NCBI RefSeq assembly: GCF_009498295.1
Contig: NZ_CP040813.1
Span: 1,929,001-1,993,000, forward strand
Source of the DNA: Oceanihabitans sp. IOP_32
GTDB lineage: Bacteria; Bacteroidota; Bacteroidia; Flavobacteriales; Flavobacteriaceae
Direction: 5' to 3'
DNA length: 64,000 nucleotides
Part shown: in pieces, positions 51,470 to 61,297 of the stretch
Layout: each line of letters starts with the position of its first letter
Numbering within the stretch: position 1 is the first letter of the stretch
Program-made: the position numbers and the translations under genes
Notes under the pieces: model-generated
The model's database searches: none
What the model was told of the DNA's origin: nothing
What the model saw: only the letters and a program-made list of their open reading frames with translations

Positions 51470-51521
51470 CACATTTGCCTAATGTGCTTTTAAGCTGTAT
51501 TATTGCAAAAAGTAAAATACC

Positions 51522-52100
51522 ATGAGTTTATTACAAACACTACAAGAACGAAGTAATAATGCTTGCGAATTATGCACAGCTACCGAAAATTTAGAGATAT
51601 ACGAAGTGCCACCAACATCTACTGCTGGTGTCGATGGCAGTTTACTGGCTTGTACCACCTGTATCGCTCAAATTAATAATCCAGAAACTACAGATGCCAA
51701 CCACTGGCGTTGTTTAAACGATAGTATGTGGAGCGAGCACCAAGCTGTAAAAGTGGTGGCTTGGAGAATGCTAAGCCGATTAAAAGCAGAAGGTTGGCCA
51801 CAAGATTTGCTGGATATGATGTATTTAGAAGATGATGTTCTAGAATTTGCAAAAGCTACGGGCGAAGGTATCGATGAGGCCGATAAAATAATTCACAGAG
51901 ATGTAAACGGTGTGGTTTTAGAAGCTGGAGATTCGGTGGTTTTAATAAAAGACCTTAAAGTAAAAGGCTCTAGTATGGTTGCCAAACAAGGCACAGCGGT
52001 TAGAAACATTCGTTTAGACCGTGATAACGATAAATATATTGAAGGTAAAGTAGGTGCCACTCAAATTGTTATAATTACCGATTACGTCAAGAAATTATAA
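51522..52100 (+). CDS. PhnA/YjdM-like zinc-ribbon protein
   Basis: The protein has 192 residues. An N-terminal zinc ribbon has two CxxC pairs (CELC near 15-18 and CTTC near 46-49). The C-terminal PhnA domain (about 125-192) has IIHRDVNGVVLEAGDSVVLIKDLKVKGSS and ends in an I-IITDYVKKL strand. Despite the PhnA name, phosphonate use is not supported for this family. No phn genes are near. Confidence 0.9.
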   Translation: MSLLQTLQERSNNACELCTATENLEIYEVPPTSTAGVDGSLLACTTCIAQINNPETTDANHWRCLNDSMWSEHQAVKVVAWRMLSRLKAEGWPQDLLDMMYLEDDVLEFAKATGEGIDEADKIIHRDVNGVVLEAGDSVVLIKDLKVKGSSMVAKQGTAVRNIRLDRDNDKYIEGKVGATQIVIITDYVKKL

Positions 52101-52273
52101 GGTTTTGGATTTAAATTAGACATAATCGACTTAAGACTTTATGACTTAAGACTAAAATACTTGTATTAATTATAGCTTTAGGATTAATGGAAGCATCGAA
52201 TTATCATCAATCGAGAATTTTAGATCCTTTTGTCCTATGTCAAATTCTATGAACCAATATTATTAATTCGCTT

Positions 52274-53122
52274 TTAGCGGTAATTGTTTTTCTTGTATTG
52301 CGACGGACTCATTTTTTTAATAATTCTAAACTGCCTGTTGAAATTAGACATATTATTGAATCCTGTTTTTTCGGCAATCTCGGAAACAGAAAAATCGTTG
52401 TCTGATAGTAAAAGTCTGCAAGCTCGTTCTAGGCGTACTTCGTTTAAAAATTGGATATAGGTTTTATTAGTACATTTTTTAAAGTACTTGCAAAACGCGT
52501 TTTTGGTCATACTAGAAACCTCGGCAATGGTATCTAAACTAATGTCGTTTTGAAAGTTGTTCATGGTATATCCAATAACACGTCGCATTCTTTGGCCTTC
52601 ATTTGCCGAGAATTTTTTCTCATAGACAAAAGAAGATAAGCTCTTGTATTTGCATTTTGAAGTGATTTTTAAAATTTGAAGCAGGGCAATAAATCGGTTT
52701 AATTTAGTGGTTTTTTCAATCTTAAAAAACAAGTCTATCAAGGTTTTTTTTTTAGATGTTGCTTTAAAGCCATGCTTAGCACGTTTAAAAAATGCAGTAA
52801 GTTCTTTTAAGTCTTCTAACTGAAAAAAGTCAGTACCAAAAGAATTTTCAGTAAAAAACAAACTTAACATGTGCGATTTGCTAGACGCATTCAAATTACT
52901 TTTAAAAACGTGTGGTAAATCGCTTCCTATTACTAAAACATCATTGGCTTTGTAGTAATTAATAGAATCGCCAACAATTAAAGTGCCTTCGCCTTCAACA
53001 ATAAAACTAATTTGAATTTCTTCGTGTTGGTGTAGTTTATCGTAAAACGAAGTACCATAATCCCGCTGAAAAACAAAGGCGTCATTAAGTTGTTTTGGTA
53101 TGCTAAAAGGAAGTGCTTTCAA
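52274..53122 (-). CDS. AraC-family transcriptional regulator
   Basis: The protein has 282 residues from a TTG at 53122, which begins KALPFSIPKQ as in related flavobacterial regulators; the longer TTG frame to 53164 overlaps a likely -7 element (TATTTTTG on the minus strand, 53162-53169). The N-terminal cupin includes FYDKLHQHEEIQISFIVEGEGTLIVGD. The C-terminal double helix-turn-helix has LDTIAEVSSMTKNAFCKYFKK and VSEIAEKTGFNNMSNFNRQFR. It is divergent from the S9 peptidase gene, so peptide-degradation genes are its likely target. Confidence 0.9.
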   Translation of the reverse strand: MKALPFSIPKQLNDAFVFQRDYGTSFYDKLHQHEEIQISFIVEGEGTLIVGDSINYYKANDVLVIGSDLPHVFKSNLNASSKSHMLSLFFTENSFGTDFFQLEDLKELTAFFKRAKHGFKATSKKKTLIDLFFKIEKTTKLNRFIALLQILKITSKCKYKSLSSFVYEKKFSANEGQRMRRVIGYTMNNFQNDISLDTIAEVSSMTKNAFCKYFKKCTNKTYIQFLNEVRLERACRLLLSDNDFSVSEIAEKTGFNNMSNFNRQFRIIKKMSPSQYKKNNYR

Positions 53123-53429
53123 ATAATTTAGTATTCTGTAGTTCCGATAAGAAAGTTTAGGCAAAAATACATAAATAATATGCTATTTTAAATGTTTTAG
53201 TTCATTATTGGATAGTTTAATATATATGTGCGAGTAAAAACAACTGGTTTATCACATTAAACTTTAAGGATTAAAGGCTTTTATCAAGTCTCATGTATTG
53301 GTCATCTAAAAAAAGATATTAAATTAGCGGCTTGCGTTAAATGTATGCTGGTATTAACATGGTAAAGGCTGTTACTTCCCATAACCATTTATTTTAATAC
53401 ATAAGAGGCTTAATTTTTTACAATGAATC

Positions 53430-53441
53430 ATAGCCGGCTAT
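53430..53441. promoter_or_regulatory. Palindrome upstream of the S9 peptidase gene
   Basis: ATAGCCGGCTAT is a perfect 12-base palindrome, extended by ATGA-type arms on both sides. It lies in the region between the AraC-type and S9 genes, 44 bases before the peptidase start. A candidate operator. The rest of this 360-base gap shows nothing else. Confidence 0.35.
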
Positions 53442-53485
53442 CATCATTTTAAAATGTTTTAAACTTAAAAAATTAAAAAATAAAA

Positions 53486-55744
53486 ATGAAACACATATCT
53501 GTTTTACTACTGGCGTTATTGTGGAGCTTAACCCCTGTGCAGGCACAACAACTTACTAAAAACGATTATAAACGTGCTGTAGGTTTTATGCACGATAATT
53601 TTAATAACAAAACGGTATTTAACCTCAATACCCCTGTGCATTGGTTTAAAGATAATTCTGGGATTTGGTTTGTAGATTATAGTAAAGACAAGAAAACTTA
53701 TAAAACGGTTAATTTTAAAACTTATAAAGTCGTCAACCTTTTTAATCACGATAAGTTAGCAAAAGCTCTATCGCAATTCGCTAAAAAGCCAGTTGAAGCA
53801 TATGCCATTTCCATTTCTAATATTGAAAGCTCTAAAAAAGGCAATCTAGATTTTACTTTTGAAGAAGAGAAATACCGTTTAAACCTGAGGTCTTATCAAA
53901 TTCAAAACATAGAAAAAAAGCAAGAAGAAGCACCCGATGCTTTTGAAAAAAAATCACCCGACGGAAAATGGATTGCTTACACCGAAGCTTACAATCTGTT
54001 TATTAAATCGACTGAAACTAACGCGGTACATCAATTAAGTTTCGATGGTAAAAAAGGGTATGAGTATGGTACTTATTACGGTTGGTACGATACAATTGAA
54101 GGCGAAAATGGCGAACGACCAAAGCGTTTTAGCGTAAGTTGGTCTCCAGACTCGAAGTGGATTTCTACAAATCTCGTAGATTTTAGAAATGCCGAAAAAA
54201 TGTATTTGCTAGACCATAGTATCGATTCGCTCTACCGTCCAAAATTACTGTCGTACTATCGTGGTTCGCCTGGCGATACTACCATGGTAAAGGTAACGCC
54301 TACTTTCTTTAATGTCGAAACCAAAAAACAAGTACATAGCAATTTACCAACCAATACGCATATTAATGCGGTTTCTATTCAAAGCTTAGATAAATCTGGA
54401 ACCTTCTTGGCAAGCTATGCCGAGCGTGGTTATAAAAGAGAAGTGGTGAAGCATATTGATTTGAACCATGGGAAAGAAGAAACCTTAATAGAAGAAACCA
54501 GTGAAACGAATATTGATAACTTTTGGTTTAAAATGTTAGATGATAACCAAAACATCATCTTTTTATCGGAGCGTAGTGGTTGGAGACAGCTCTATATGGT
54601 TAATATACAGACTAAAGAAACTAAAGCTTTAACGCAGGGTGATTACTACATAAATTCGGTAGTTTATACCAATACAAAAAACGAGGAGATTTATTTTCTA
54701 GCCTCAGGAAAAGAGGCTGATAGCAATCCTTATCATCAAAAGCTTTATAAGGTTGGTTATAATGGCGATGTTACGAATTTAACCCCAGAAAACACACATC
54801 ATATCGTCAGTTTTTCAAAAGATGGTAAGTATTTTGTAGATAATTATTCAACCATAAGCATCCCGACTACATCCGTTTTAAGAGATTCGAAAACGGGTAA
54901 GATACTGGCTAATTTAACGCGTGCCGATGTTTCGCAAGCCGAGGATATGGGTTGGAGAGCTCCAGAGCCTTTCTCATTAATGGCTAAAGATGGTAAAACA
55001 ACTATTTACGGCGCTTTTTGGAAACCCACAAATTTTGATGCTTCAAAAACTTATCCCATAATTGATGCGACTTATACAGGGCCACATACACAGCGTTTCC
55101 CAAAATCGTTTAATCGTGCTTTCGATAATCAGTCTCTCGCCGAATTAGGTTTTATCGTGGTTCAAATTGATGGTCTTGGCACAGCAGGACGCTCAAAAGC
55201 CTTTCTTAACCACTCGTACAAAAACATGAAAAATAATTTGGAAGATCATGTGCTGGCTATAAAACATTTAGGTAAACAATATACTTGGGTAGATACAAAT
55301 CGCGTTGGAATTTTTGGACACTCAGCGGGAGGTTACGATACAGGTAGAGCCTTATTGGCTTTCCCAGATTTTTATAAGGTTGGTGTCGCCAGTGCTGGAG
55401 ATCACGATTTTAGAATGGAAAAAGCTTGGTGGCCAGAAATGTATCAAGGTTGGCCAGTAGACGAAACGTACGAGACGGCCTCCAATATCACTAACGCCAA
55501 AAATTTAAAAGGGAAGCTGTTATTGGTACACGGCGGTATCGACGAGAATGTAAACCCTTCGGCAACTTTTAAATTTGCCGAGGCTCTAATAAAAGCCAAT
55601 AAAGATTTTGATTTGTTAATATTACCAAACCAGAGGCATGGTTTTACAGGAATACACAGAAAATATTTTATTAAAAAACGTTGGAATTATTTTGTTGAAC
55701 ACCTATTAGAAGCCAAACCAATTTGGGATTTCGAATGGGAATAA
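53486..55744 (+). CDS. S9-family prolyl oligopeptidase / dipeptidyl peptidase IV-like enzyme
   Basis: The protein has 752 residues and a signal peptide ending PVQAQ (near residue 20). The N-terminal beta-propeller region (about 130-490) has WSPDSKWI and SKDGKYF repeats. The catalytic domain (about 500-752) has Ser613 in GHSAGG, Asp686 in GGIDENVNP and His718 in RHGF. Such enzymes remove N-terminal dipeptides, often after proline, in the periplasm. The two M24 and S37 genes downstream fit a shared role. Confidence 0.92.
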   Translation: MKHISVLLLALLWSLTPVQAQQLTKNDYKRAVGFMHDNFNNKTVFNLNTPVHWFKDNSGIWFVDYSKDKKTYKTVNFKTYKVVNLFNHDKLAKALSQFAKKPVEAYAISISNIESSKKGNLDFTFEEEKYRLNLRSYQIQNIEKKQEEAPDAFEKKSPDGKWIAYTEAYNLFIKSTETNAVHQLSFDGKKGYEYGTYYGWYDTIEGENGERPKRFSVSWSPDSKWISTNLVDFRNAEKMYLLDHSIDSLYRPKLLSYYRGSPGDTTMVKVTPTFFNVETKKQVHSNLPTNTHINAVSIQSLDKSGTFLASYAERGYKREVVKHIDLNHGKEETLIEETSETNIDNFWFKMLDDNQNIIFLSERSGWRQLYMVNIQTKETKALTQGDYYINSVVYTNTKNEEIYFLASGKEADSNPYHQKLYKVGYNGDVTNLTPENTHHIVSFSKDGKYFVDNYSTISIPTTSVLRDSKTGKILANLTRADVSQAEDMGWRAPEPFSLMAKDGKTTIYGAFWKPTNFDASKTYPIIDATYTGPHTQRFPKSFNRAFDNQSLAELGFIVVQIDGLGTAGRSKAFLNHSYKNMKNNLEDHVLAIKHLGKQYTWVDTNRVGIFGHSAGGYDTGRALLAFPDFYKVGVASAGDHDFRMEKAWWPEMYQGWPVDETYETASNITNAKNLKGKLLLVHGGIDENVNPSATFKFAEALIKANKDFDLLILPNQRHGFTGIHRKYFIKKRWNYFVEHLLEAKPIWDFEWE

Positions 55745-55820
55745 TTGGTGTTGTTTTGTAATACGGCATCAAATGAAAAACGTTTTAAAAGTATAATAAA
55801 TTTGTTTTATTTTGTAATAG

Positions 55821-55858
55821 AGACCTAACAGGTTTCAAAAAAATGTTAGGTCTTTATT
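55821..55858 (+). terminator. AGACCTAACA hairpin after the S9 peptidase gene
   Basis: AGACCTAACA (55821-55830) pairs with TGTTAGGTCT (55844-55853), followed by TTATTATTG. The same motif recurs after the other peptidase genes at 58661 and 60288. Confidence 0.7.
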
Positions 55859-56001
55859 ATTGTGAGAATGATTAGTTGTTAACGTTCTAAATTTATTTTC
55901 GCTCAGCGCATCATTTTATTTCTATTAATAAGAAACAAAAAAATTAAAATCCGTAATATCATCCGAATAAAAAATCATTATTCAGAAAAATCATTAAAAC
56001 C

Positions 56002-57294
56002 ATGAGATACCATCCAATTTCAAATACGCTTTTCATAAAAAACAGAACACAGTTTTGTTCTAAAATGAAAGCCAATACCATTGCCATTTTAAGCTCTAAT
56101 GATGTCAAGCACAACAATGCCGACGATGTTATGGGGTTCACTCAAAACAACGATTTGTTTTACCTTTCTGGAATCGACCAAGAAGACACTATTTTAGTTT
56201 TATATCCCGATGCGTACAAAAAAGAAAACCGCGAAATAATATTTATCAAGAAAACCAGCGAGCTTATTAAAATTTGGGACGGTGAAAAATTAACCAAAGC
56301 ACAGGCCACTGAAATATCTGGAATTACCCGTGTAGAGTGGATTGAAGACTTCGAAATGGCATTGCAATACATGGCTTTTGAGGCCGACGGTTTTTATTTA
56401 GGACATAACGAACATTTAAAACGTGCCACAAAAGACCAACAAACCCAACAAGACAGGATGATTGCTTGGTGCAAACAAAAATACCCCTTGCACGACTATT
56501 ATCGTGCCGCAAAAATCACACGTCAATTGCGTCAAATTAAATCGGAAACCGAAATAGAATTAATCCAAAAAGCGGCCAATATTAGTGTGGCATCCTTCAA
56601 ACGGGTCTTAAAAGCTTGCAAACCCAATATTAAAGAATACGAATTAGAGGCCGAGTTAACTTATAATTTAATAAAATCTGGAGGCACTAGACATGCTTTT
56701 AATCCTATTGTGGCCTCAGGAAAAAATGCCTGTGCGCTTCATTATATTGCCAACGATGCCCTTTGTAAAGATGGGGATATGATTTTAATGGATTTTGGGG
56801 TGTGTTATGCCAACTACAACAGCGATACTACACGTTGTTTTCCTGTAAACGGTAAGTTTTCAGAACGACAAAAAGAAGTATATAGCTCGGTTTTAAAATG
56901 CTTAAAAGATGGCAGTAAGCTTTTAAAGCCTGGTGTAATCCCTTCTGATTACGAAAAGCAAATGGCCAGTTTAGTAGAAGCCGAATTGATTAAATTAGGA
57001 CTATTAACTGCCGACGAAGTTCTAAACCAAGATCCAGAACAACCATTATATAAAAAATATTTTATGCATGGTACGGCGCATCATATCGGATTAGATGTGC
57101 ACGATGTTGGTCTGTATTCGCGCCCACTAGAAGCGGGCATGGTTTTAACTTGCGAACCAGGCATTTATATTCCAGAAGAGGGTATAGGTTGCCGTTTAGA
57201 AAACGATTACCTTATCACAAAAGAGGGAAATATTAACTTAACTGAAGCGATGCCTATAGAAATAGAGGATATAGAAGCTTTAATGAATAATTAA
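56002..57294 (+). CDS. Xaa-Pro aminopeptidase (M24B), aminopeptidase P-like
   Basis: The protein has 430 residues. An N-terminal AMP_N-type domain (about 1-150, NTLFIKNRTQFCSKMKANTIAIL) precedes the pita-bread fold. Metal ligands lie in LMDFGVCYANYNSDTTR (two Asp), HGTAHHIGLDVHDVG (His), CEPGIYIPEEG (Glu) and CRLENDYLIT (Glu). It releases N-terminal residues before proline. No signal peptide, so it is cytoplasmic. The second M24 gene follows after 12 bases. Confidence 0.93.
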   Translation: MRYHPISNTLFIKNRTQFCSKMKANTIAILSSNDVKHNNADDVMGFTQNNDLFYLSGIDQEDTILVLYPDAYKKENREIIFIKKTSELIKIWDGEKLTKAQATEISGITRVEWIEDFEMALQYMAFEADGFYLGHNEHLKRATKDQQTQQDRMIAWCKQKYPLHDYYRAAKITRQLRQIKSETEIELIQKAANISVASFKRVLKACKPNIKEYELEAELTYNLIKSGGTRHAFNPIVASGKNACALHYIANDALCKDGDMILMDFGVCYANYNSDTTRCFPVNGKFSERQKEVYSSVLKCLKDGSKLLKPGVIPSDYEKQMASLVEAELIKLGLLTADEVLNQDPEQPLYKKYFMHGTAHHIGLDVHDVGLYSRPLEAGMVLTCEPGIYIPEEGIGCRLENDYLITKEGNINLTEAMPIEIEDIEALMNN

Positions 57295-57306
57295 AAATAT
57301 AATTTT

Positions 57307-58524
57307 ATGAGTACAATTGGAATTGGAGGATCAACAATCGAAGCCGAATTACAGGCCATAACACCAAGCGCCCATTTGGTAAAGCCTATTGCTAAAGAAG
57401 AATTTCAAACCCGAATAAATAAAGCTTGTAAGCTGATGAAAGCGAACGATGTGCAAGCCCTATATTTAAATGCTGGAACCAACTTGTATTATTTTACAGG
57501 GATGCGTTGGAATGCGAGCGAACGTATGGTTGGTGCTTTACTGTTTCCAAATGGTGACATTCATTTTATAGCACCACTATTTGAAGAGGGCACGATTTTA
57601 GATTTTATGAGTGTTGAAGGCAAAATTCATGGTTGGGAAGAGCATGAAAGTCCCTACCAATTATTTAATGATATTCTAAAAGAAAACGGCGTTCAAAGCG
57701 GGACTATTTTTATTGATGAAACCACGTCTTTCTTTATATCAGATGGTATAGCGCAAGCATCGCCCGCCTTTACGTTTACTAATGCTAACCCGATTATTTC
57801 GGCGTGTAGAATGGTGAAGTCTGAGGCCGAAATAGCAATTATTCAACATGCTATGAATATTACTTTAGAAGTCCAAAAAGCGACAGCTAGAATTTTAAAA
57901 GTGGGTATTAGCGCTCAGGAAGTAGTCGATTTTATCCATGAAGCACATAAGCGTTATGGCATTGCTTCGGGCTCTTATTTTTGTATTGTGCTGTTTGGAA
58001 AAGACACCTCGTTTCCGCATGGTGTAAAAACGCCTAAGAATTTAGAGCAGAACGAGATGGTTTTAGTCGATACGGGTTGTATGCTTCACGGTTATTTGTC
58101 AGATATTACAAGAACCTATGTGTTTGGTGAAGCTAACGATGCACAGCGACGCATTTGGAATATTGAAAAAGAAACCCAACAAGCGGCTTTTGATGCTGCA
58201 CAATTGGGCAGTAGCTGCGAATCTTTGGATTATGCTGCGCGTAAGGTGTTAGAATCTCATAATTTAGGGCCAGATTATAAACTGCCGGGATTGCCACATC
58301 GCGTAGGGCATGGTATTGGCTTAGACATTCACGAATATCCCTATATTGTAAGAGGCGATAAAACTGTTTTAGAACCTGGAATATGTTTTAGTAATGAGCC
58401 TATGATTGTGGTACCTGATGCTTTTGGAGTACGCCATGAAGACCATATTTATATGACTGAGAACGGACCAGAATGGTTTACAAAACCTATGCACAGTATT
58501 GAAAATCCGTTTGGGATTTTATAG
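57307..58524 (+). CDS. M24-family peptidase (prolidase / Xaa-Pro dipeptidase type)
   Basis: The protein has 405 residues. The creatinase-like N-domain includes TNLYYFTGMRWNASERMVG. The metal site shows LVDTGCMLHGYLSDITRTY (two Asp), HRVGHGIGLDIHEYP (His), SNEPMIVVP (Glu) and VRHEDHIYMT (Glu). It is a second M24 enzyme in the same transcript as the aminopeptidase P-like gene. It probably splits Xaa-Pro dipeptides, although the exact specificity cannot be read. No signal peptide. Confidence 0.9.
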   Translation: MSTIGIGGSTIEAELQAITPSAHLVKPIAKEEFQTRINKACKLMKANDVQALYLNAGTNLYYFTGMRWNASERMVGALLFPNGDIHFIAPLFEEGTILDFMSVEGKIHGWEEHESPYQLFNDILKENGVQSGTIFIDETTSFFISDGIAQASPAFTFTNANPIISACRMVKSEAEIAIIQHAMNITLEVQKATARILKVGISAQEVVDFIHEAHKRYGIASGSYFCIVLFGKDTSFPHGVKTPKNLEQNEMVLVDTGCMLHGYLSDITRTYVFGEANDAQRRIWNIEKETQQAAFDAAQLGSSCESLDYAARKVLESHNLGPDYKLPGLPHRVGHGIGLDIHEYPYIVRGDKTVLEPGICFSNEPMIVVPDAFGVRHEDHIYMTENGPEWFTKPMHSIENPFGIL

Positions 58525-58660
58525 TAAATGGGAAGTTGTGTTCCGCATTTAAAGGTTCGAAATGGTATAAAATCAACACACTATACAATTTTTAGCACAT
58601 GACATATTTTTAGCGAACGAGCCTAAATGCTTCGTTATCGCGGTGTTGTGGTGGTAATGG

Positions 58661-58693
58661 AGACCTAACAGGTTTCAGAAACCTTTTAGGTCT
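58661..58693 (+). terminator. AGACCTAA hairpin after the second M24 gene
   Basis: AGACCTAA pairs with TTAGGTCT, with an inner GGTTTC/AACC pairing. A partial second copy (GGTTTTAAAAACC...AGGTCTTG) follows at about 58736-58762. The rest of the 360-base gap to the S37 gene shows no gene. Confidence 0.65.
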
Positions 58694-58884
58694 TGATTGT
58701 CAAGAGTTTAAGGCAGGGTATTATATAATTATGAAAGGTTTTAAAAACCGCTTAGGTCTTGAATATCCTGTAAGTATAAAGTTGTTCGTGTTTTCCAATT
58801 GATTTTTATACAAAATCGAATCAACGATCACAAAGCACATTAAAATTGAACCATAGTCATTTCAAAAATTAAAAGAATTACAAA

Positions 58885-60210
58885 ATGAATACAATACGAA
58901 ACATGATCTTGCTATTTGTGGTAGGTTTAACTCTTAATGGCTGCAAAAAAACGGAGCCTAAACTCGAGGGCTTGGCTTTTAAAGCGCAGCTAGAAGTTTT
59001 ATTTCCTTCGGCAGAAATTAGTTCGATTACCGTTCAAGATCATTTCAAAGAAGCCTTTCAGCTCATTTTAAAGCAACCTTTAGATCATAATAATTTAGAA
59101 GCGGGCACTTTTAACCATTATATTTATGTGTCGCATTCAGATTATTCTAAACCAACTGTTTTAGTGACTGAAGGCTATAGCGCGAGTCCAAGAACTTACG
59201 AGTTAAGTCAGGTTTTACAATCGAATCAAGTTATGGTCGAGTATCGATTTTACGGTAAATCCAGACCAGAGCCCATTCCTTGGGAGTATTTAAAAAACGA
59301 TCAAGCGGTTGAAGATTATCACAGTATAGTTACCAAGTTAAAGCAGCTCTATAAAAACAAATGGATTTCTACAGGAATTAGTAAAGGCGGCGAAACAGCA
59401 TTAATCTATAAATCTAAATACCCAAACGATATGGATGTGGCTGTGCCCTATGTAGCGCCTTTAATAAACACTCAAGAAGATATTAGAACAGAAAATTTGA
59501 TAAATACCGTTGGTACCAAGGCTTGCCGAAACAAGATTTCACAATTCCAAAGGCATGTTTTAACCCATAGAGATGCTGTTTTAAAAGATTTAAACGCTTA
59601 CGCGGAAAAAGAAAACATGACCTTTACGCAAGTTCCCATGGCTGAAGCTTTAGAGTATGCCGTATTGGAATTTCCGTTTTCGTTTTGGCAATGGGGTGGC
59701 AACTGCGACGATATCCCAACCGAAGGGGCTTCTACAAACGCGTATTTCGAGTATTTAATTATAATCTCGGGTATGGGGATGTATAATGATGAAGGATTTA
59801 ATCGTTATTTACCATCATTTTATCAGCACATGATCGAGTTGGGGTATTATAAATTTGATTTAGAGCCCGTAAAAGATTTATTACAAGTTGTAAAATCACC
59901 TTCAAATAAAAGATTTGCGCCTAGCGGAGTGGATTTAACCTACAACCCAGATTATATTAAAAACGTAAGGGAATTTGTTGAAAACATGGGCAATCATATT
60001 TTATATATAAACGGCGCTTACGATCCTTGGGGGGCTTGTGCGCCTACTCCAAAACCACATGTCGATGCTTTGAAGATGGTTTTAGAAGGCGGTCATCACG
60101 GCACTCGAATTAAAGATTTCTCTGAAGAAGACCAACAGAAAATTTACGATAAACTGCGGGAGTGGTTAGGAGATAAGGTGGAAGTGTTTCCTATTAAAGC
60201 ATCGAAATAG
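58885..60210 (+). CDS. S37-like lipoprotein peptidase (PS-10 tripeptidyl aminopeptidase type)
   Basis: The protein has 441 residues. A lipoprotein signal ends LTLNGC (cysteine 20). The nucleophile is Ser166 in STGISKGGE, a GxSxGG form seen in the S37/S28 groups. The GAYDPWGACAP stretch near residue 383 and the GGHHGTRI stretch near residue 410 fit the acid and histidine of the triad. PS-10-type enzymes cut tripeptides from N-termini, often Pro-containing. Being lipid-anchored, it could pre-digest peptides outside the cytoplasm for the other peptidases. Confidence 0.83.
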   Translation: MNTIRNMILLFVVGLTLNGCKKTEPKLEGLAFKAQLEVLFPSAEISSITVQDHFKEAFQLILKQPLDHNNLEAGTFNHYIYVSHSDYSKPTVLVTEGYSASPRTYELSQVLQSNQVMVEYRFYGKSRPEPIPWEYLKNDQAVEDYHSIVTKLKQLYKNKWISTGISKGGETALIYKSKYPNDMDVAVPYVAPLINTQEDIRTENLINTVGTKACRNKISQFQRHVLTHRDAVLKDLNAYAEKENMTFTQVPMAEALEYAVLEFPFSFWQWGGNCDDIPTEGASTNAYFEYLIIISGMGMYNDEGFNRYLPSFYQHMIELGYYKFDLEPVKDLLQVVKSPSNKRFAPSGVDLTYNPDYIKNVREFVENMGNHILYINGAYDPWGACAPTPKPHVDALKMVLEGGHHGTRIKDFSEEDQQKIYDKLREWLGDKVEVFPIKASK

Positions 60211-60287
60211 TGTTTTATAAATTTAAGTTAAGTACACGACAAAAATTAATTTTGAGCGCTAAGCACTATCAATTTTCGATCGATTAG

Positions 60288-60325
60288 AGACCTACCAGGT
60301 TTTAAAAACTTGGTAGGTCTTTATT
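60288..60325 (+). terminator. AGACCTACCA hairpin after the S37 gene
   Basis: AGACCTACCA (60288-60297) pairs with TGGTAGGTCT (60311-60320), followed by TTATT. Compared with the copy at 55821, both arms changed together (AACA/TGTT to CCA/TGG), so the pairing itself is conserved. Confidence 0.72.
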
Positions 60326-60367
60326 ATGAATTAAACATAAGGCGCTAAAAACATGTTACTTATGTTT

Positions 60368-60862
60368 TTATGAAAGCTTATCGGGTACTAAAACATCGAA
60401 GTTTTCAATATTTAAACGCATGTTTATTAAGTGTTTTTTAAAGCCTACTTTTTCGTAGGCTTTTATTGCTGCTATATTATCATGATAAACATCTAACTTA
60501 ATTTCATAAACCCCGCGTGATTGGCACCATTTTAATAAAGCGTTCATTATTAATTGGTTAAGCTGTTTGCCTCGGTGTTTTTCCGATACAAACATAAACC
60601 CAAGATAACCTTGCTTGTCGTGTTTTAAGTAAGGTTTATCGGGTTTAATTTTGGCGTAACCAGAGGCTACAATTTGCTTGTTAATTTCTACAACAAAAAC
60701 GACTGAGTTTTCACTAGTAATCAATTCAGAAAGGTCGTAATAGGTAATGTGTTCAGCTTTAAGTGTCGTATCAAAAGATCTTTCGGCTTGAATTATGCCT
60801 TGTTCAAACTCTAATAAAATGGGTAAATCCTTTAAAGTGGCTTTTCTAATAGTGCTATCCAT
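60368..60862 (-). CDS. GNAT-family N-acetyltransferase
   Basis: The protein has 164 residues. The acetyl-CoA loop lies in LGFMFVSEKHRGKQLNQLIMNALLKW (about 85-110), and the C-terminal YHDNIAAIKAYEKVGFKKHLI is the usual GNAT ending. The substrate is not evident. It lies three bases downstream of the NTF2-like gene on the same strand. Confidence 0.9.
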   Translation of the reverse strand: MDSTIRKATLKDLPILLEFEQGIIQAERSFDTTLKAEHITYYDLSELITSENSVVFVVEINKQIVASGYAKIKPDKPYLKHDKQGYLGFMFVSEKHRGKQLNQLIMNALLKWCQSRGVYEIKLDVYHDNIAAIKAYEKVGFKKHLINMRLNIENFDVLVPDKLS

Positions 60863-60865
60863 AAT

Positions 60866-61297
60866 TTAACAAGTGGTATCTGCAATAATTTTCCATTCGC
60901 CCTTAATTTTTTTAAACACGAGCATAAAAAAACCACTGGCACGGCCTACGCTTCTTTTTAAATGGTATTCGCCTAGAACAAAGTAGGCACCTTCTCTTAT
61001 TTTACTAATATCGTTTATTTTAAAATTCAATTCTCCTGTATGTTCTGGGCTTGGGTATCTTTTTTTGTAGCCCTCTAAGGTGTTTTTCCAGCCATAAGTT
61101 AAGCCGTTACTACCGTAAAATTTAAGAGAGTCGTTTTTCCAATAGCCTTGCATATAGCCCTCAAGATTATAGTTAGACCATGCCGTTTGTTGAGCCTTTA
61201 AAACGTTTTCAATTTCCTTTTTGTCCTCCTGTTCTGAAGATTGCGCCAAGCTAAAAAAAGATGTTGCGATGAATAGTGCCGTTAAAAGATGCTTCAT
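60866..61297 (-). CDS. Secreted NTF2-like (DUF4440/SnoaL-type) protein
   Basis: The protein has 143 residues and a signal peptide ending FFSLAQ (near residue 19). The NTF2 cone fold is indicated by the helix IENVLKAQQTAWSNYNLEGYMQGYWKNDSLKFYG and the strand pair GAYFVLGEYHLKRS and SGFFMLVFKKIKGEWKIIAD. Such proteins are small binding or catalytic scaffolds; no specific role is clear. It is the first gene of a two-gene unit with the acetyltransferase. Confidence 0.82.
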   Translation of the reverse strand: MKHLLTALFIATSFFSLAQSSEQEDKKEIENVLKAQQTAWSNYNLEGYMQGYWKNDSLKFYGSNGLTYGWKNTLEGYKKRYPSPEHTGELNFKINDISKIREGAYFVLGEYHLKRSVGRASGFFMLVFKKIKGEWKIIADTTC

